Assembly: GCA_965220245.1 (NCBI GenBank)
Contig: CBDCPI010000011.1
Coordinates: forward strand, 384,244-448,243
Direction: 5' to 3'
Origin: CBDCPI01 sp965220245
GTDB lineage: Bacteria > Chloroflexota > Dehalococcoidia > Lucifugimonadales > UBA3495
DNA length: 64,000 bases
Shown here: positions 49,426 to 58,218 of the stretch, one piece after another
Position numbering within the stretch: the first letter of the stretch is position 1
Layout: each line of letters opens with the position of its first letter
Translations under genes and position numbers: made by a program
Notes under the pieces: generated by a model
The model's database searches: none
The model's input: only the letters and a program-made list of their open reading frames with translations
What the model was told of the DNA's origin: nothing

Positions 49426-50466
49426 ATGCAAGCGGTATATATCGAGTCCCACGGCGGCCCCGAGGTGCTAACCTTCGGAGAACGTCCCGAGCCGGAGATT
49501 GGGGCCTCCCACGTGAAAGTGCGGGTCATGGCGACGGCCCTAAACCGGTTGGACCTCTACACCCGAGAGGGTGGACGAGGTCTGCGCCGGGAGTTCCCGC
49601 CTCCCTTGATCCTAGGCGGTGATTGCGCTGGCGAGGTGGTGGAAGTGGGATCCCAAGTCAGCGGGTTACAGCCGGGGGACCGGGTGGTGGTTAACCCCCG
49701 GCTCACTTGCCAGCAGTGCCCGGCGTGCTTGTCCGGGCGCGACGATCTTTGCCCCAGGCAACGGTTTATGGGCAGCGCCATCGACGGCAGCTACGCCGAG
49801 TTCGTCTCCGTCCCGGGGGCCAACGTCCACGCCATCGATGAAGGGGTCCCCTATGAGGAAGCGGCCGCGGCGCCCACTACCTTCTTGCCGGTCTGGAACA
49901 TGCTGGTCCGGCGGATGCAAGTAAGCCCTTGGGAAACAGTCTTGGTCTTGTCGGCATCGGCCGGCGTAGGCACCGCCGCTATCCAGGTGGCGAAGCAAAT
50001 CATCGGCGCCAAAGTGATCGCTACCACCAGCACCCCGGAGAAGGCCGCCAGGGCCTTGGAGTTGGGGGCCGACGAAGTAATCAACTACAACGAGGAAGAC
50101 ATTACCGAGCGGGCCCGCGAGTTGACCGGCGGGGCCGGGGTGGACGCCGTGGTGGACCATGTTGGGGCCGACTTTTTTGCCAAGGCCTTCAACGCTCTAC
50201 GGCCCGGCGGCCGTTACGGAATTTGCGGCGCCACCACCGGTCTGCGCACCGAGTTGCACCTTGGCTTGCTCTTTAGCCAGCAAAAAGAAATCTACGGCAC
50301 TTTCATGGGAACCAAGGAAGACATGCGGGAGATCGTGGCGATGCTAAACCGGGGAGCCATCCATCCGGTAGTCGACCGCACCTTTCCTTTGCGAGATGCC
50401 GCATCGGCCCATCAAGCGATGGAAGAGACCAACTTTTTTGGCAAGCTGCTGCTGACGCAGGGGTAG
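49426..50466 (+). CDS. Zinc-binding alcohol dehydrogenase-like (MDR) protein
   Basis: A 346-residue medium-chain dehydrogenase/reductase. The structural-zinc lobe is present (TCQQCPACLSGRDDLCPRQ), with the core SASAGVGTAAIQVAKQI nucleotide site at about 175-195 and the C-terminal AMEETNFFGKLLLTQG. The catalytic-zinc Cys near GGDCAGEVVEVG may be kept. The family oxidises alcohols or reduces enones with NAD(P)H; substrate unknown. The start at 49426 follows AAGGGTTGAG. Confidence 0.9.
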   Translation: MQAVYIESHGGPEVLTFGERPEPEIGASHVKVRVMATALNRLDLYTREGGRGLRREFPPPLILGGDCAGEVVEVGSQVSGLQPGDRVVVNPRLTCQQCPACLSGRDDLCPRQRFMGSAIDGSYAEFVSVPGANVHAIDEGVPYEEAAAAPTTFLPVWNMLVRRMQVSPWETVLVLSASAGVGTAAIQVAKQIIGAKVIATTSTPEKAARALELGADEVINYNEEDITERARELTGGAGVDAVVDHVGADFFAKAFNALRPGGRYGICGATTGLRTELHLGLLFSQQKEIYGTFMGTKEDMREIVAMLNRGAIHPVVDRTFPLRDAASAHQAMEETNFFGKLLLTQG

Positions 50467-50511
50467 GAGCTACTTTACGACAAGCCCTGTGGTCCTGAGA
50501 ATCCAAGCCAG

Positions 50512-51411
50512 CTAAACTGGCCCGCTGCTCTTTTTGTCCCGCAGCCTGCGGCCGTGGAATAAGTACTGCTGAGAGTAGCCGCCATACCGGCCAAAGTAAT
50601 TCTGGGCCCACTCCAGCATCACCCGGTCGGCCGGCGGTTTTTGGCCCGGAAAGTACCATTCAGCCAAAGCACGGCGCACCCACACGTCGATGGGAAAGGC
50701 CTCCAGCTTCTCCAGCGAAAAGACGGCGATGCAGTCGGCGATCTTCGGGCCGATGCCCGGGCATTCCATCAGCTTGGCTTTGGCTTCGGGGTAGGGCGCT
50801 TGCACCAGCGCGTCCAGGTCAAGGCTGCCTTCTGCCACCGCCGCCGCCCCTTTGGCCACGTAGGGGGCGCGGAAACCCAAGCCCAACCGGCGCAACTCCT
50901 GCTCCCCTGCTTGGTTAAGCTGGCACGGTGTCGGAAACGAATGCCGCACTTGCCCGTCCAGCGCTATGGGCTCCCCAAACGAGTCGGCCATCCGCTCCAT
51001 TAACTGGTGGATGCGCTGGATGTTGTTGTTGGCCGAGCAGATGAACGACACTAGGCATTCCCACGGCTCGACCCGTAACACCCGGAGGCCAGGGTAACGC
51101 TCCACCATTTCCGCAACCCGGGGGTCTTGGCAAATCTCCGCGTAGACCTGTTGAATGTCGTCGTCCAAGCGGAAATAGCGGTGCAGCAGCGGTACTAACG
51201 ACGCTTCGGGCCACGGTTGGCTGTGGAACTCAATCCGGCCCTCTAGCTGGCGGACCTTGATGAAGTTGCCCCGGACCACCCCGGAAAACCAATCACCCTC
51301 GCGGCGCCACCGGTGGGCTTGACCGCTTTCCAAGCTGGCGGCCAAGTCCAAGGGCTGATCAGTGGTTAGCTCCACGGTGGTCCCCGACCCACTGGGCCGC
51401 CAGCGGGCCAA
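50512..51411 (-). CDS. 8-oxoguanine DNA glycosylase (OGG1-like)
   Basis: A 299-residue bifunctional glycosylase that removes 8-oxoguanine. The N-terminal TBP-like domain (LESGQAHRWRREGDWFSGVV) and the helix-hairpin-helix block ECPGIGPKIADCIAVFSL carry the catalytic Lys (GPK) and the essential Asp in EAFPIDVWVRRAL. Length is a little shorter than human OGG1, as for bacterial relatives. The ORF start at 51411 overlaps the end of the helicase gene by 53 bases; a GTG at 51375 with GGGGACC upstream gives a 17-base overlap and is also possible. Confidence 0.93.
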   Translation of the reverse strand: MARWRPSGSGTTVELTTDQPLDLAASLESGQAHRWRREGDWFSGVVRGNFIKVRQLEGRIEFHSQPWPEASLVPLLHRYFRLDDDIQQVYAEICQDPRVAEMVERYPGLRVLRVEPWECLVSFICSANNNIQRIHQLMERMADSFGEPIALDGQVRHSFPTPCQLNQAGEQELRRLGLGFRAPYVAKGAAAVAEGSLDLDALVQAPYPEAKAKLMECPGIGPKIADCIAVFSLEKLEAFPIDVWVRRALAEWYFPGQKPPADRVMLEWAQNYFGRYGGYSQQYLFHGRRLRDKKSSGPV

Positions 51412-54214
51412 CGTTGGTGAGGTTGCTGGGTTTCATGGTGCAGGGAGGGATCGACTGCAAAAACGAATGCCCGTAGGAGCGCCCGGTGATCCTCCGGTCC
51501 AAGACCACGATGGCCCCCTTGTCACCCTTGTTGCGGACCAACCGGCCCATGCCTTGGCGGAACTTCAGCACCGCCTGGGGTATGGAAAACTCCTGGAACG
51601 GGTCGGCGTACTGGTCGGCGCGGGCTTTGACCACCGGGTCGGTGGGCACTTGGAACGGCAACCGGGTTAATACCAGGGCTTTTAGGACGCCGCTAGGCAG
51701 GTCTACGCCCTCCCAAAAGCTGGCCGTGCCCAAGAGCACGCTCTTGGGGTCGCCGGAGAACCGGCCAATAAGCTGCTGGGGCGGACCGTCGATGCTCTGG
51801 GCCAGTACCTGCACTCCTTCCGCCCCCAAGGGAGCGCGGATACGGTTGGCGACAGCCCGGAGGGAAGCATAAGAGGTAAACAGCGCCATCGTTCGGCCTC
51901 CCAAGGACTTGCCCAACTCTATCAGCACCCTAGCTAGGGCCTCCACGTAGCCATCGGCGTTGGGAGGAGGCATATCGTCGGGTATAAGCAATAACGCCGC
52001 TTTCTGGTAGTCAAAGGGGGACCCTACCAGCAGTTCTTCGCTGCCTTCGGGAATGCCGGCCCTACGACGGAAGTAGTCGAAGTTGCCCTCCGTGCTTAGG
52101 GTGGCGCTGGTCATTACCACGCATTCCTTGCGATTGAACAGTTCTTCGGTAAGGGTGGCGCCGACGTCCAAAGGCGCGGCGTGCAGCGAGACTTCGGCCC
52201 GGTTTTGGTCGCGGGCCATCCAGAAAATCGAGCGGTCATCCGGCGGCCCCAATATGGACCCTAGTCGCTCTCGAAGTTGCTCCAGATCATCCTGAATGTT
52301 CCCGGCTTCCATAGCCAAGGCCGGCTGATCGCTGGCTCCGGGTAAAGTAGCGGTCTCCAAAAACCGTTGCAAGCGGGATAGACGCTGTCCCGCTTGTTGC
52401 AGTCTAACGTCCAGGTTTTCCCACTCCAGCAGCAGGTCGGACCATACCGGCAGTCCTTGGACTTGGCGGTCCAGCAGGAGTTGCATCCGCTCGTCGGACG
52501 AGTTGGGTCTTTTGGCGTCTAGGAGACGCTCCGAAACTGCCCAGAGCCGGGCCCAAGACTCCCGGACGGCGGGCGCCGAGGTCTCGACGTCTGAAATAGC
52601 CCCATCGGCCTCTTGCCGCACTGGCGAGGCCAGGGTTTCGGCAGCCAGCGCCAGCCGCAATTGGGTTAGCAGGCGCCCTTGCGACTCAGTAATCTCTTCC
52701 AACCGTTCCGGAGGCACTTCGAACCCCAGTTGTCTGGTAGCTTCGTCTTCCAGGTTGTGGGCTTCGTCCACGATTAGGTACTGGTAGTCTGGAATGAGGC
52801 TGCCCCCCCGCACCAAGTCGGACATCAGAAGCGCATGGTTCACGACTATAATGTGGGCTTGCTCAGCCCGTTCCCTAGCGGCTCGCAAGAAACAAGGCCC
52901 CCCGTCCCTCAAGCCGGGGCACCAAGTCTTCTCGCCCGCCGAAACCCGGTTCCACGTGAAGGCGTCCCGGCCGGATAGGTTGATCTCGCCGCGGTCGCCG
53001 GTCGCCGTATCCTGCAACCAGACCGCGGTCTTGCAGAGTAAGCGGGTGTCGTCGACCGTGGGATTCTCGCTTCGGGCCAAGTAGTTCCAGCGGTGCAAGC
53101 ACAGGTAGTTGCCCCGGCCCTTCAGCAGCGCCGCCTTAACCTGTCCCTCTGCCACCAGTCCCGCTGCTTCAAGCACCGAGACCAAGGCGGGGATATCCTT
53201 TTTGAGCAACTGCTCCTGAAGGTTGATGGTGTTGGTTGAGACCACTACCCTCTGGCCCTTGGCCATAGCGAAGAGCACCGCTGGCAACAGGTAGGCCATG
53301 GACTTACCCACGCCGGTGCCGCCCTCCACCACCAAGTGTTGGCTCTGGTGAATCGCCCGGGCCACTCCGGCCAGCATAACCTCCTGCTCCGGGCGGTGCT
53401 CGAAGCCGGAGAAGGTCTTGGCGAAGGGGCCGTTGGCGCCTAGCAGATTGATAATCTGGTCTTGGTCCAAGGCGCTCAAGTTACTTTCGGACCGCCTTTG
53501 CTCGGGGCGTCCCAGCCGGGCCGTCAGGGCTTCCAAGTCCAGACCGGTCAGACCGAAGGCCGACGGATGGCCCGGAGCACTGGCCTTGGGCAACCCGGAA
53601 AAGAGCCCGCCTATCGGCCATTGGCTGCGGTTGGACAGGTTAACCATGTGGGCGATCAGCCCGCTATCCAGTCTCTCCGCCCGGCGCAGCAACTCTATGA
53701 ATACGTGGTAGGTGGCTCTAGCATCGCCCAGGGCCCGGTGCCGGTCGACGTGGGACACACCGAAGTAGTCCGAGAGGAACCCCAGGGAATACTGGGGCGA
53801 GTTCGGCAGCAAAACCGAGGCAAGGTCCCAGGTGTCGTAGGGCAGGTTTTGGAGAGGGAGACCGTGGGCGCCCAGAAACCCCAGGTCGAAGGACACGTTG
53901 TGTCCGATGATCGGGTGGTTCTCCACAAAGTCTCCAAGCTCGTCGGCGACGGAGCTGAAGAACGGCGCACGTTTGACTTGATTGTTGGAAATACCGGTTA
54001 ACCTCTGAACAAACTCGGGGATGTTGCGGCCCGGGTTGACAAAGGTCTGGAAAGTGTCGAGGATCCGGTCTCCCTCGAACTTGACCGCCCCCACTTCGAT
54101 GATCGTGTCGCGGCCTTGGTCCAACCCGGTGGTCTCCAAGTCCAGGGCCACGTGGGTCAGTTCGAAGGGCGAAGTCGAGGGCAGATGCAAAGCCATGCTC
54201 ATAAAATCCACCAA
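51359..54214 (-). CDS. DinG-type helicase with N-terminal DnaQ-like exonuclease
   Basis: A 951-residue fusion. Residues about 20-190 are a DEDDh exonuclease (VALDLETTGLDQGRDTIIEV, HNVSFDLGFL, HRALGDARATYHVF). Then an XPD/DinG-type superfamily 2 helicase: Walker A VEGGTGVGKSMAYLLPAVL, Cys residues that can hold a 4Fe-4S cluster (YLCLHRWN, CPGLRDGGPC), DEAH box LIVDEAHNLEDE and the C-terminal motifs (GTASFWEGVDLPSG, RQGMGRLVR). This matches the DnaQ-DinG proteins of Firmicutes and Chloroflexota, acting in repair or replication-fork processing. Confidence 0.94.
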   Translation of the reverse strand: MVDFMSMALHLPSTSPFELTHVALDLETTGLDQGRDTIIEVGAVKFEGDRILDTFQTFVNPGRNIPEFVQRLTGISNNQVKRAPFFSSVADELGDFVENHPIIGHNVSFDLGFLGAHGLPLQNLPYDTWDLASVLLPNSPQYSLGFLSDYFGVSHVDRHRALGDARATYHVFIELLRRAERLDSGLIAHMVNLSNRSQWPIGGLFSGLPKASAPGHPSAFGLTGLDLEALTARLGRPEQRRSESNLSALDQDQIINLLGANGPFAKTFSGFEHRPEQEVMLAGVARAIHQSQHLVVEGGTGVGKSMAYLLPAVLFAMAKGQRVVVSTNTINLQEQLLKKDIPALVSVLEAAGLVAEGQVKAALLKGRGNYLCLHRWNYLARSENPTVDDTRLLCKTAVWLQDTATGDRGEINLSGRDAFTWNRVSAGEKTWCPGLRDGGPCFLRAARERAEQAHIIVVNHALLMSDLVRGGSLIPDYQYLIVDEAHNLEDEATRQLGFEVPPERLEEITESQGRLLTQLRLALAAETLASPVRQEADGAISDVETSAPAVRESWARLWAVSERLLDAKRPNSSDERMQLLLDRQVQGLPVWSDLLLEWENLDVRLQQAGQRLSRLQRFLETATLPGASDQPALAMEAGNIQDDLEQLRERLGSILGPPDDRSIFWMARDQNRAEVSLHAAPLDVGATLTEELFNRKECVVMTSATLSTEGNFDYFRRRAGIPEGSEELLVGSPFDYQKAALLLIPDDMPPPNADGYVEALARVLIELGKSLGGRTMALFTSYASLRAVANRIRAPLGAEGVQVLAQSIDGPPQQLIGRFSGDPKSVLLGTASFWEGVDLPSGVLKALVLTRLPFQVPTDPVVKARADQYADPFQEFSIPQAVLKFRQGMGRLVRNKGDKGAIVVLDRRITGRSYGHSFLQSIPPCTMKPSNLTNVGPLAAQWVGDHRGANH

Positions 54215-54272
54215 TGATGTACGGCCGCCGGCCGGGTCCCACTCAGACCAAGTCGTGTTCAGACCCGTCCCT

Positions 54273-54968
54273 TCAGACTATATAGGGCCGGAGTTGGCCC
54301 GAACGTAGACCCACTGCCGGATAGAACTTCTTGGAGTGTAGCGCCGCTAGGAACTCGGTCTCGTTGGAGATCTCATCGGCGAAGGCGGTCACGAACTTGC
54401 CCAGACCGTGGGCCGAGTGGGCGTCGCTGCCCCCGGTTACCGGCAAGCGCAGCATCCCGGCCACCCGCATCGCAAACTCGTTCTCGTTGTCTGCCGTCCC
54501 GCCATTGACCACTTCCACGGCGTGGGAGAGCTTGAACGCCGGATGGTCCAGGGCGTCCTCCGGCTTTTCCGGCAACGGGTCCGGCACCGACTGGTACAGT
54601 AACGCGCTCGACCGCCGACGTTGACTCAATACGGCCCGGAAGGGATGGGCCACCACCACGAATCCGCCCACCGCGTCGGCCGCCCGGCGCAACTCCTCCG
54701 CTTTGTGAAAGCCCGACTGGTAGCGGTCGATGCCGAAGGCCAGCATGTGCCCCAGGTCGGTCTCGACTTCCATGGCCCGCACTAGCACCACGCTATGGCG
54801 GCTGGCGAAGCGCTCGAATTCGTGTCTTTCCCAAGGGCCGCTATGCTCGGTGATGCACAACCCGCGGAGGCTTAGTCGCTCTGCCTCTAAGATAAGTTCC
54901 TCAGGGTTCAGGCTGCTGTCGCTGCTTCCCTTGGTGGTGTGAATGTGTAGATCGAAAAGTTTTGCCAT
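54273..54968 (-). CDS. PHP-domain phosphoesterase
   Basis: A 231-residue PHP protein. Metal motifs are in order: FDLHIHTTKGSSDSS, CITEHSGPWE, a Glu in AMEVETDLGHMLAFGID, VVAHPFRAV and GGSDAHSAHGLGKF. Such proteins are trinuclear-metal phosphoesterases acting on nucleotides or histidinol-phosphate-like substrates. Short spacers separate it from the helicase gene on the same strand. Confidence 0.9.
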   Translation of the reverse strand: MAKLFDLHIHTTKGSSDSSLNPEELILEAERLSLRGLCITEHSGPWERHEFERFASRHSVVLVRAMEVETDLGHMLAFGIDRYQSGFHKAEELRRAADAVGGFVVVAHPFRAVLSQRRRSSALLYQSVPDPLPEKPEDALDHPAFKLSHAVEVVNGGTADNENEFAMRVAGMLRLPVTGGSDAHSAHGLGKFVTAFADEISNETEFLAALHSKKFYPAVGLRSGQLRPYIV

Positions 54969-55105
54969 CTGTAGTTGGCTACGCTATCGCATTGCGCCCC
55001 AGATTCCCCAGCGGGCCCGGCCTTTTGTACCAAATGGTAGGCAGCATTAGCCTCGGCAGGCTAAGGTTGGCGCAATGGTTAGTCTATCGGGGATGACGGT
55101 TATCG

Positions 55106-55888
55106 TCAATGGCTTCTGGTCTTGGGCGGAAACCAAAATACCTCATGCCGGGCCAGCGGGTGGAAGGGGGTATCCGGCGCTAGAGCGGTTAGCATGGCAT
55201 AGGCCCGCTCCCCGGCGGCCGGCGGAGCGATGGCGTAGGTCAAGAACTGCCGGGGTTGCACCAGCCGGGCTATCTCCGCCCCGTCCCTTAGCACGGTGCC
55301 GGTCCAGAACAGGACATCCACTTTCGGCTTTTGGCTCTCCGGCAGGTCTGCCGACAACCAATCATCCTGAGCGCAGCGCAGCGGAGTCGAAGGACCGTTG
55401 GGATGGGGAAGGTCTTCCATCTCGGGGAACGGCGTAGTGTCTCCGGGCAGATAGACTGTTAGGCCGTCACCGGTGCGAATTTGAAAAGCCAGTGGCTCCG
55501 CCGCCGCGTGGTCGCAGCGGAGCGCGGTGACCGTTAGGTCGGCTATGGTTACCTCGTGACCCGGAACTACCGGGCTGACCAGTCCCGGCGACTGGCCAGC
55601 AATGGCGCCGCCGGTCAAGCGGGACGCCAAGTGAGGCGAGAGCAAGACCGGAGCTTGGGTTCGCGCCCGTAATTCCGCTACCAAGGAGGGGTGCCAGTGG
55701 TCGGAGTGGCCGTGGCTGACGGCGATCAGGTCCAAGGGCGCGTCTTCCGGGACCGCCATGCCTACCGGATCGAATAGCAAAGTGGCCCCGGGACTTTTTA
55801 CCACCACGGCGGAGTAGCTGTTTGCCCAGGCTAAGGCTAGTCCCCGCCGCACCGGGGTGTGGTAAATGTCCGGATGATCACCATTCAT
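55106..55888 (-). CDS. UlaG-like MBL-fold hydrolase with repeat insertion
   Basis: About 260 residues (ATG 55888, GGGGGCCT upstream; an ATG at 55930 would add 14). The beta-lactamase-like fold is visible: FDPVGM, VSHGHSDHWHPSL metal motif, HAAAEPLAFQIRTG and LPGDTTPFPEM. Related UlaG-type proteins act on lactones or phosphodiesters. Residues about 163-176 (HPNGPSTPLRCAQDDW text) are encoded by an R1 word, in frame, in a loop before the last third. Confidence 0.82.
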   Translation of the reverse strand: MNGDHPDIYHTPVRRGLALAWANSYSAVVVKSPGATLLFDPVGMAVPEDAPLDLIAVSHGHSDHWHPSLVAELRARTQAPVLLSPHLASRLTGGAIAGQSPGLVSPVVPGHEVTIADLTVTALRCDHAAAEPLAFQIRTGDGLTVYLPGDTTPFPEMEDLPHPNGPSTPLRCAQDDWLSADLPESQKPKVDVLFWTGTVLRDGAEIARLVQPRQFLTYAIAPPAAGERAYAMLTALAPDTPFHPLARHEVFWFPPKTRSH

Positions 55889-55930
55889 AGGCCCCCGGCA
55901 CTGGGCTGGCCCTAAGAGGGTTGTATGCAA

Positions 55931-55998
55931 AGCCCCTCTCCCCTCATCCTAACCTTCTCCCCAAGGGAGAAGGGACTTCTAACACACCCTTCAAGGGA
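55931..55998. repeat. R3 hairpin repeat
   Basis: CCCTCATCCTAACCTTCTCC, then CCAAGGGAGAAGGGACTTCT, ending AACACACCCTTC: a full R3 unit, uninterrupted, between two minus-strand genes. Compare 35.2 kb. Confidence 0.88.
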
Positions 55999-56020
55999 CC
56001 CGGTTTTCGGAGCCGGGCAG

Positions 56021-56881
56021 TTATTCGTAGCGGTCGTCCCGGGCGTGGAAGGCGCTGCGGGTGCCGCCCTCCCGGCGCTCCCGGAAGAAATTGAACTCTT
56101 CGGGTTCAAAGCTCAGGTTGGTGAAAAGGGTGTGGGTGACGTAGCCTTGAATCAGTCCCGAGGTTGCGCCCAGGATGTCCAATATCATGTGATTTGAGGC
56201 TTTTCCGATGGCGATGCCGTCGGCCGGGAGCAGGGTCATGGTGTCGCACAACTCTTGGACCGCAGCCTCTAGTTGGTCTATGGGCACCGATTGGTTGGCC
56301 AGACCCATCTGGACGGCTTCGGGACCGTTTACGGTGCGGCCGGTTAGCAATAACTCCCTGGCCCTTTTCATTCCTACCGTCAGGTACAGCGGGAGCAGGT
56401 TCAGCCCGCTGCCGGAGAACCCCAGCCGCTGCTCGGCATGGGAAATTTGGACATCGTCAGCGACCACCGCCAAGTCGCAGGCTTCCATCATGATGGCCCC
56501 TTCGCCAATGCAGTGGCCTTGCACCTGAGCGATGGTGATCTTGGGGAATAGCAGCAGTTTCAGGTGCCGTTCCATCCAACGCCGGTCGACCTTGAGACGG
56601 ATGCGCTGGTTGGCCCGGCGGTCCGAACGCTGGCCGGTCCCCATGCCGTAGACGAAGCCCACGGTGTCCAAGTCGTGGCCGGCGCAAAAGGAGCGCCCGG
56701 CGCCCCGGATCACCACCACCTTGACCTCGTCATCGTCCTCGGCGACAGTCAGCGCCGCGTAGAATTGGTCTAAGATTCCACCTTGGTCCGGAAAGTCCAT
56801 CACATTCAGCTTTTCCGGCCGGTTAAGGGTAATTCGTACTACGGCACCGTCTTTCTCATAGAGGACGTACTGGTAATCCAT
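56021..56881 (-). CDS. Enoyl-CoA hydratase/isomerase family protein
   Basis: A 286-residue crotonase-fold enzyme. The oxyanion-hole segments RGAGRSFCAGHDLDTVGF and QGHCIGEGAIMMEACDLAVV, plus AEQRLGFSGSGLN, place it in the family. Substrates are CoA esters; exact reaction (hydratase, isomerase or dehalogenase) cannot be told. The start at 56881 overlaps no gene; 52 bases separate it from the thioesterase gene on the same strand. Confidence 0.9.
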   Translation of the reverse strand: MDYQYVLYEKDGAVVRITLNRPEKLNVMDFPDQGGILDQFYAALTVAEDDDEVKVVVIRGAGRSFCAGHDLDTVGFVYGMGTGQRSDRRANQRIRLKVDRRWMERHLKLLLFPKITIAQVQGHCIGEGAIMMEACDLAVVADDVQISHAEQRLGFSGSGLNLLPLYLTVGMKRARELLLTGRTVNGPEAVQMGLANQSVPIDQLEAAVQELCDTMTLLPADGIAIGKASNHMILDILGATSGLIQGYVTHTLFTNLSFEPEEFNFFRERREGGTRSAFHARDDRYE

Positions 56882-56933
56882 TAGTCGAAGACCTCCGAGA
56901 GCATGAACATCAAGTTGCTCTATTGCTGTATGG

Positions 56934-57413
56934 TTATTTTGCAGCCTTGGCCAGCGCGGGGAAGCGGGCTAAGGGCAGCACCTCTCCGGTGGCCTCAAAA
57001 TGGCCCACCAACTCGCGGACCTCGCCAGGCACCCGGCGGCTGGTCCCCGAAGCGGCGTCGTAGCCCACGTAGACCCCGTGCACCGTAGTCAGCAGGATGC
57101 TGGAATCCTGACCGTATATTTCTAGTTGCAGTTGGAAGCTGGTATTGCCGAAGCCGCCCACGCGAACGTACAAATCAAGCATTTCGTCCACGCGGGCCGG
57201 GGCTTTGAACTCCAGGGTGGTCTTGACCACCGCAGTATCGAAATAGCCCCGCTGCCCAACCCGGTAAATGCTGAACCCCAGATTTCTGAAGTATTCCGAC
57301 TGCCCCACTTCCAAATAGCCCAGGTAGGCCCCGTTGAACACGATGCCTTGGGCATCGCACTCCATCCACCGTACCCGCACCGGGGTGTGAAAGTTGAAGT
57401 CGGCTTTTGGCAT
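56934..57413 (-). CDS. 4HBT-family acyl-CoA thioesterase
   Basis: A 159-residue hotdog-fold protein. The family active-site segment RWMECDAQGIVFNGAYLGYLE (with Asp in DAQG, shortened here to its key part) and the strand pairs FDTAVVKTTLEFKAPARVDE and LLTTVHGVYVGYD are typical. It cleaves acyl- or aryl-CoA thioesters. It lies between the enoyl-CoA hydratase and trmD genes and could share a transcript with the former. Confidence 0.9.
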   Translation of the reverse strand: MPKADFNFHTPVRVRWMECDAQGIVFNGAYLGYLEVGQSEYFRNLGFSIYRVGQRGYFDTAVVKTTLEFKAPARVDEMLDLYVRVGGFGNTSFQLQLEIYGQDSSILLTTVHGVYVGYDAASGTSRRVPGEVRELVGHFEATGEVLPLARFPALAKAAK

Positions 57414-57425
57414 TTGTAGGCTTCG

Positions 57426-58184
57426 CTAAAGGCTGTCGGAATCCGGGTATCCCAAGGAGCGGAGGTAGTCACGGTCTTCCGCGCTGAGTTCAGCGGTTTT
57501 CAACAAGTCGGACCGACGTTCCAAGGTGCGGCGCAACGACTCCCGGCGGCGCCATCGTTCGATCTCGGCGTGGTGGCCGGAGCGCAGCACCTCTGGGACG
57601 GACAGGCCACGAAACTCGGCGGGCCGGGTGTAAAGAGGGTGCTGGAGTAAGCCGGAGGTGATGGTATCCTCGGCGACGTTCTCCATGGAGCCAACCACCC
57701 CTGGGACCAACCGGGATACGGCGTCCACCACCACCATCGCCGCAAGCTCGCCCCCAGTCAACACGAAATCCCCGATGCTGAGTTCTCTGGTCGCCAAGTG
57801 TTCGCTTACCCGGTGGTCAACGCCCGCGTAGTGCCCACAGATTAGAACCACCGCCGGGCACCGGGACAACTCCTCGGCGACCTTCTGGTCGAACATTTCT
57901 CCTTGGGGTGTGAGCAAGACTACCGGGATGGCCGCCCGGTCCTCCGCAGAGTAGCTCCCCAGCACGTCCTCGACCGCTTCAAAGACGGGGTCAGGCTTCA
58001 ACACCATGCCGTGACCGCCGCCGAACTGATAGTCGTCCGCCGTTCCGTGGGCGTCGTGGGTGTAGTCCCGAATATCGGTGAGGTCTACGGAAATGACGCC
58101 CTTCCGGGAGGCCAATTGCAGTATGCTGTGATGCAGCGGGCCTTGAAAAGCCTCCGGGAATAGCGTAAGAACGTGGAAGCGCAT
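57426..58184 (-). CDS. trmD: tRNA (guanine-N1)-methyltransferase
   Basis: A 252-residue trefoil-knot methyltransferase that methylates G37 of tRNAs reading codons that start with C, preventing frameshifting. Motifs: GGGHGMVLKPDPVFEAV, the cofactor-knot loop LICGHYAGVDHRV, and YVLTGGELAAM-like text FVLTGGELAAMVVVDA, plus the C-terminal PLYTRPAEFRG linker. The usual rpsP-rimM-trmD-rplS neighbours are absent here; it stands next to the thioesterase gene. Confidence 0.96.
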   Translation of the reverse strand: MRFHVLTLFPEAFQGPLHHSILQLASRKGVISVDLTDIRDYTHDAHGTADDYQFGGGHGMVLKPDPVFEAVEDVLGSYSAEDRAAIPVVLLTPQGEMFDQKVAEELSRCPAVVLICGHYAGVDHRVSEHLATRELSIGDFVLTGGELAAMVVVDAVSRLVPGVVGSMENVAEDTITSGLLQHPLYTRPAEFRGLSVPEVLRSGHHAEIERWRRRESLRRTLERRSDLLKTAELSAEDRDYLRSLGYPDSDSL

Positions 58185-58218
58185 AATACCAATAAAACTG
58201 AATCAGTAAAGGGTCCCT

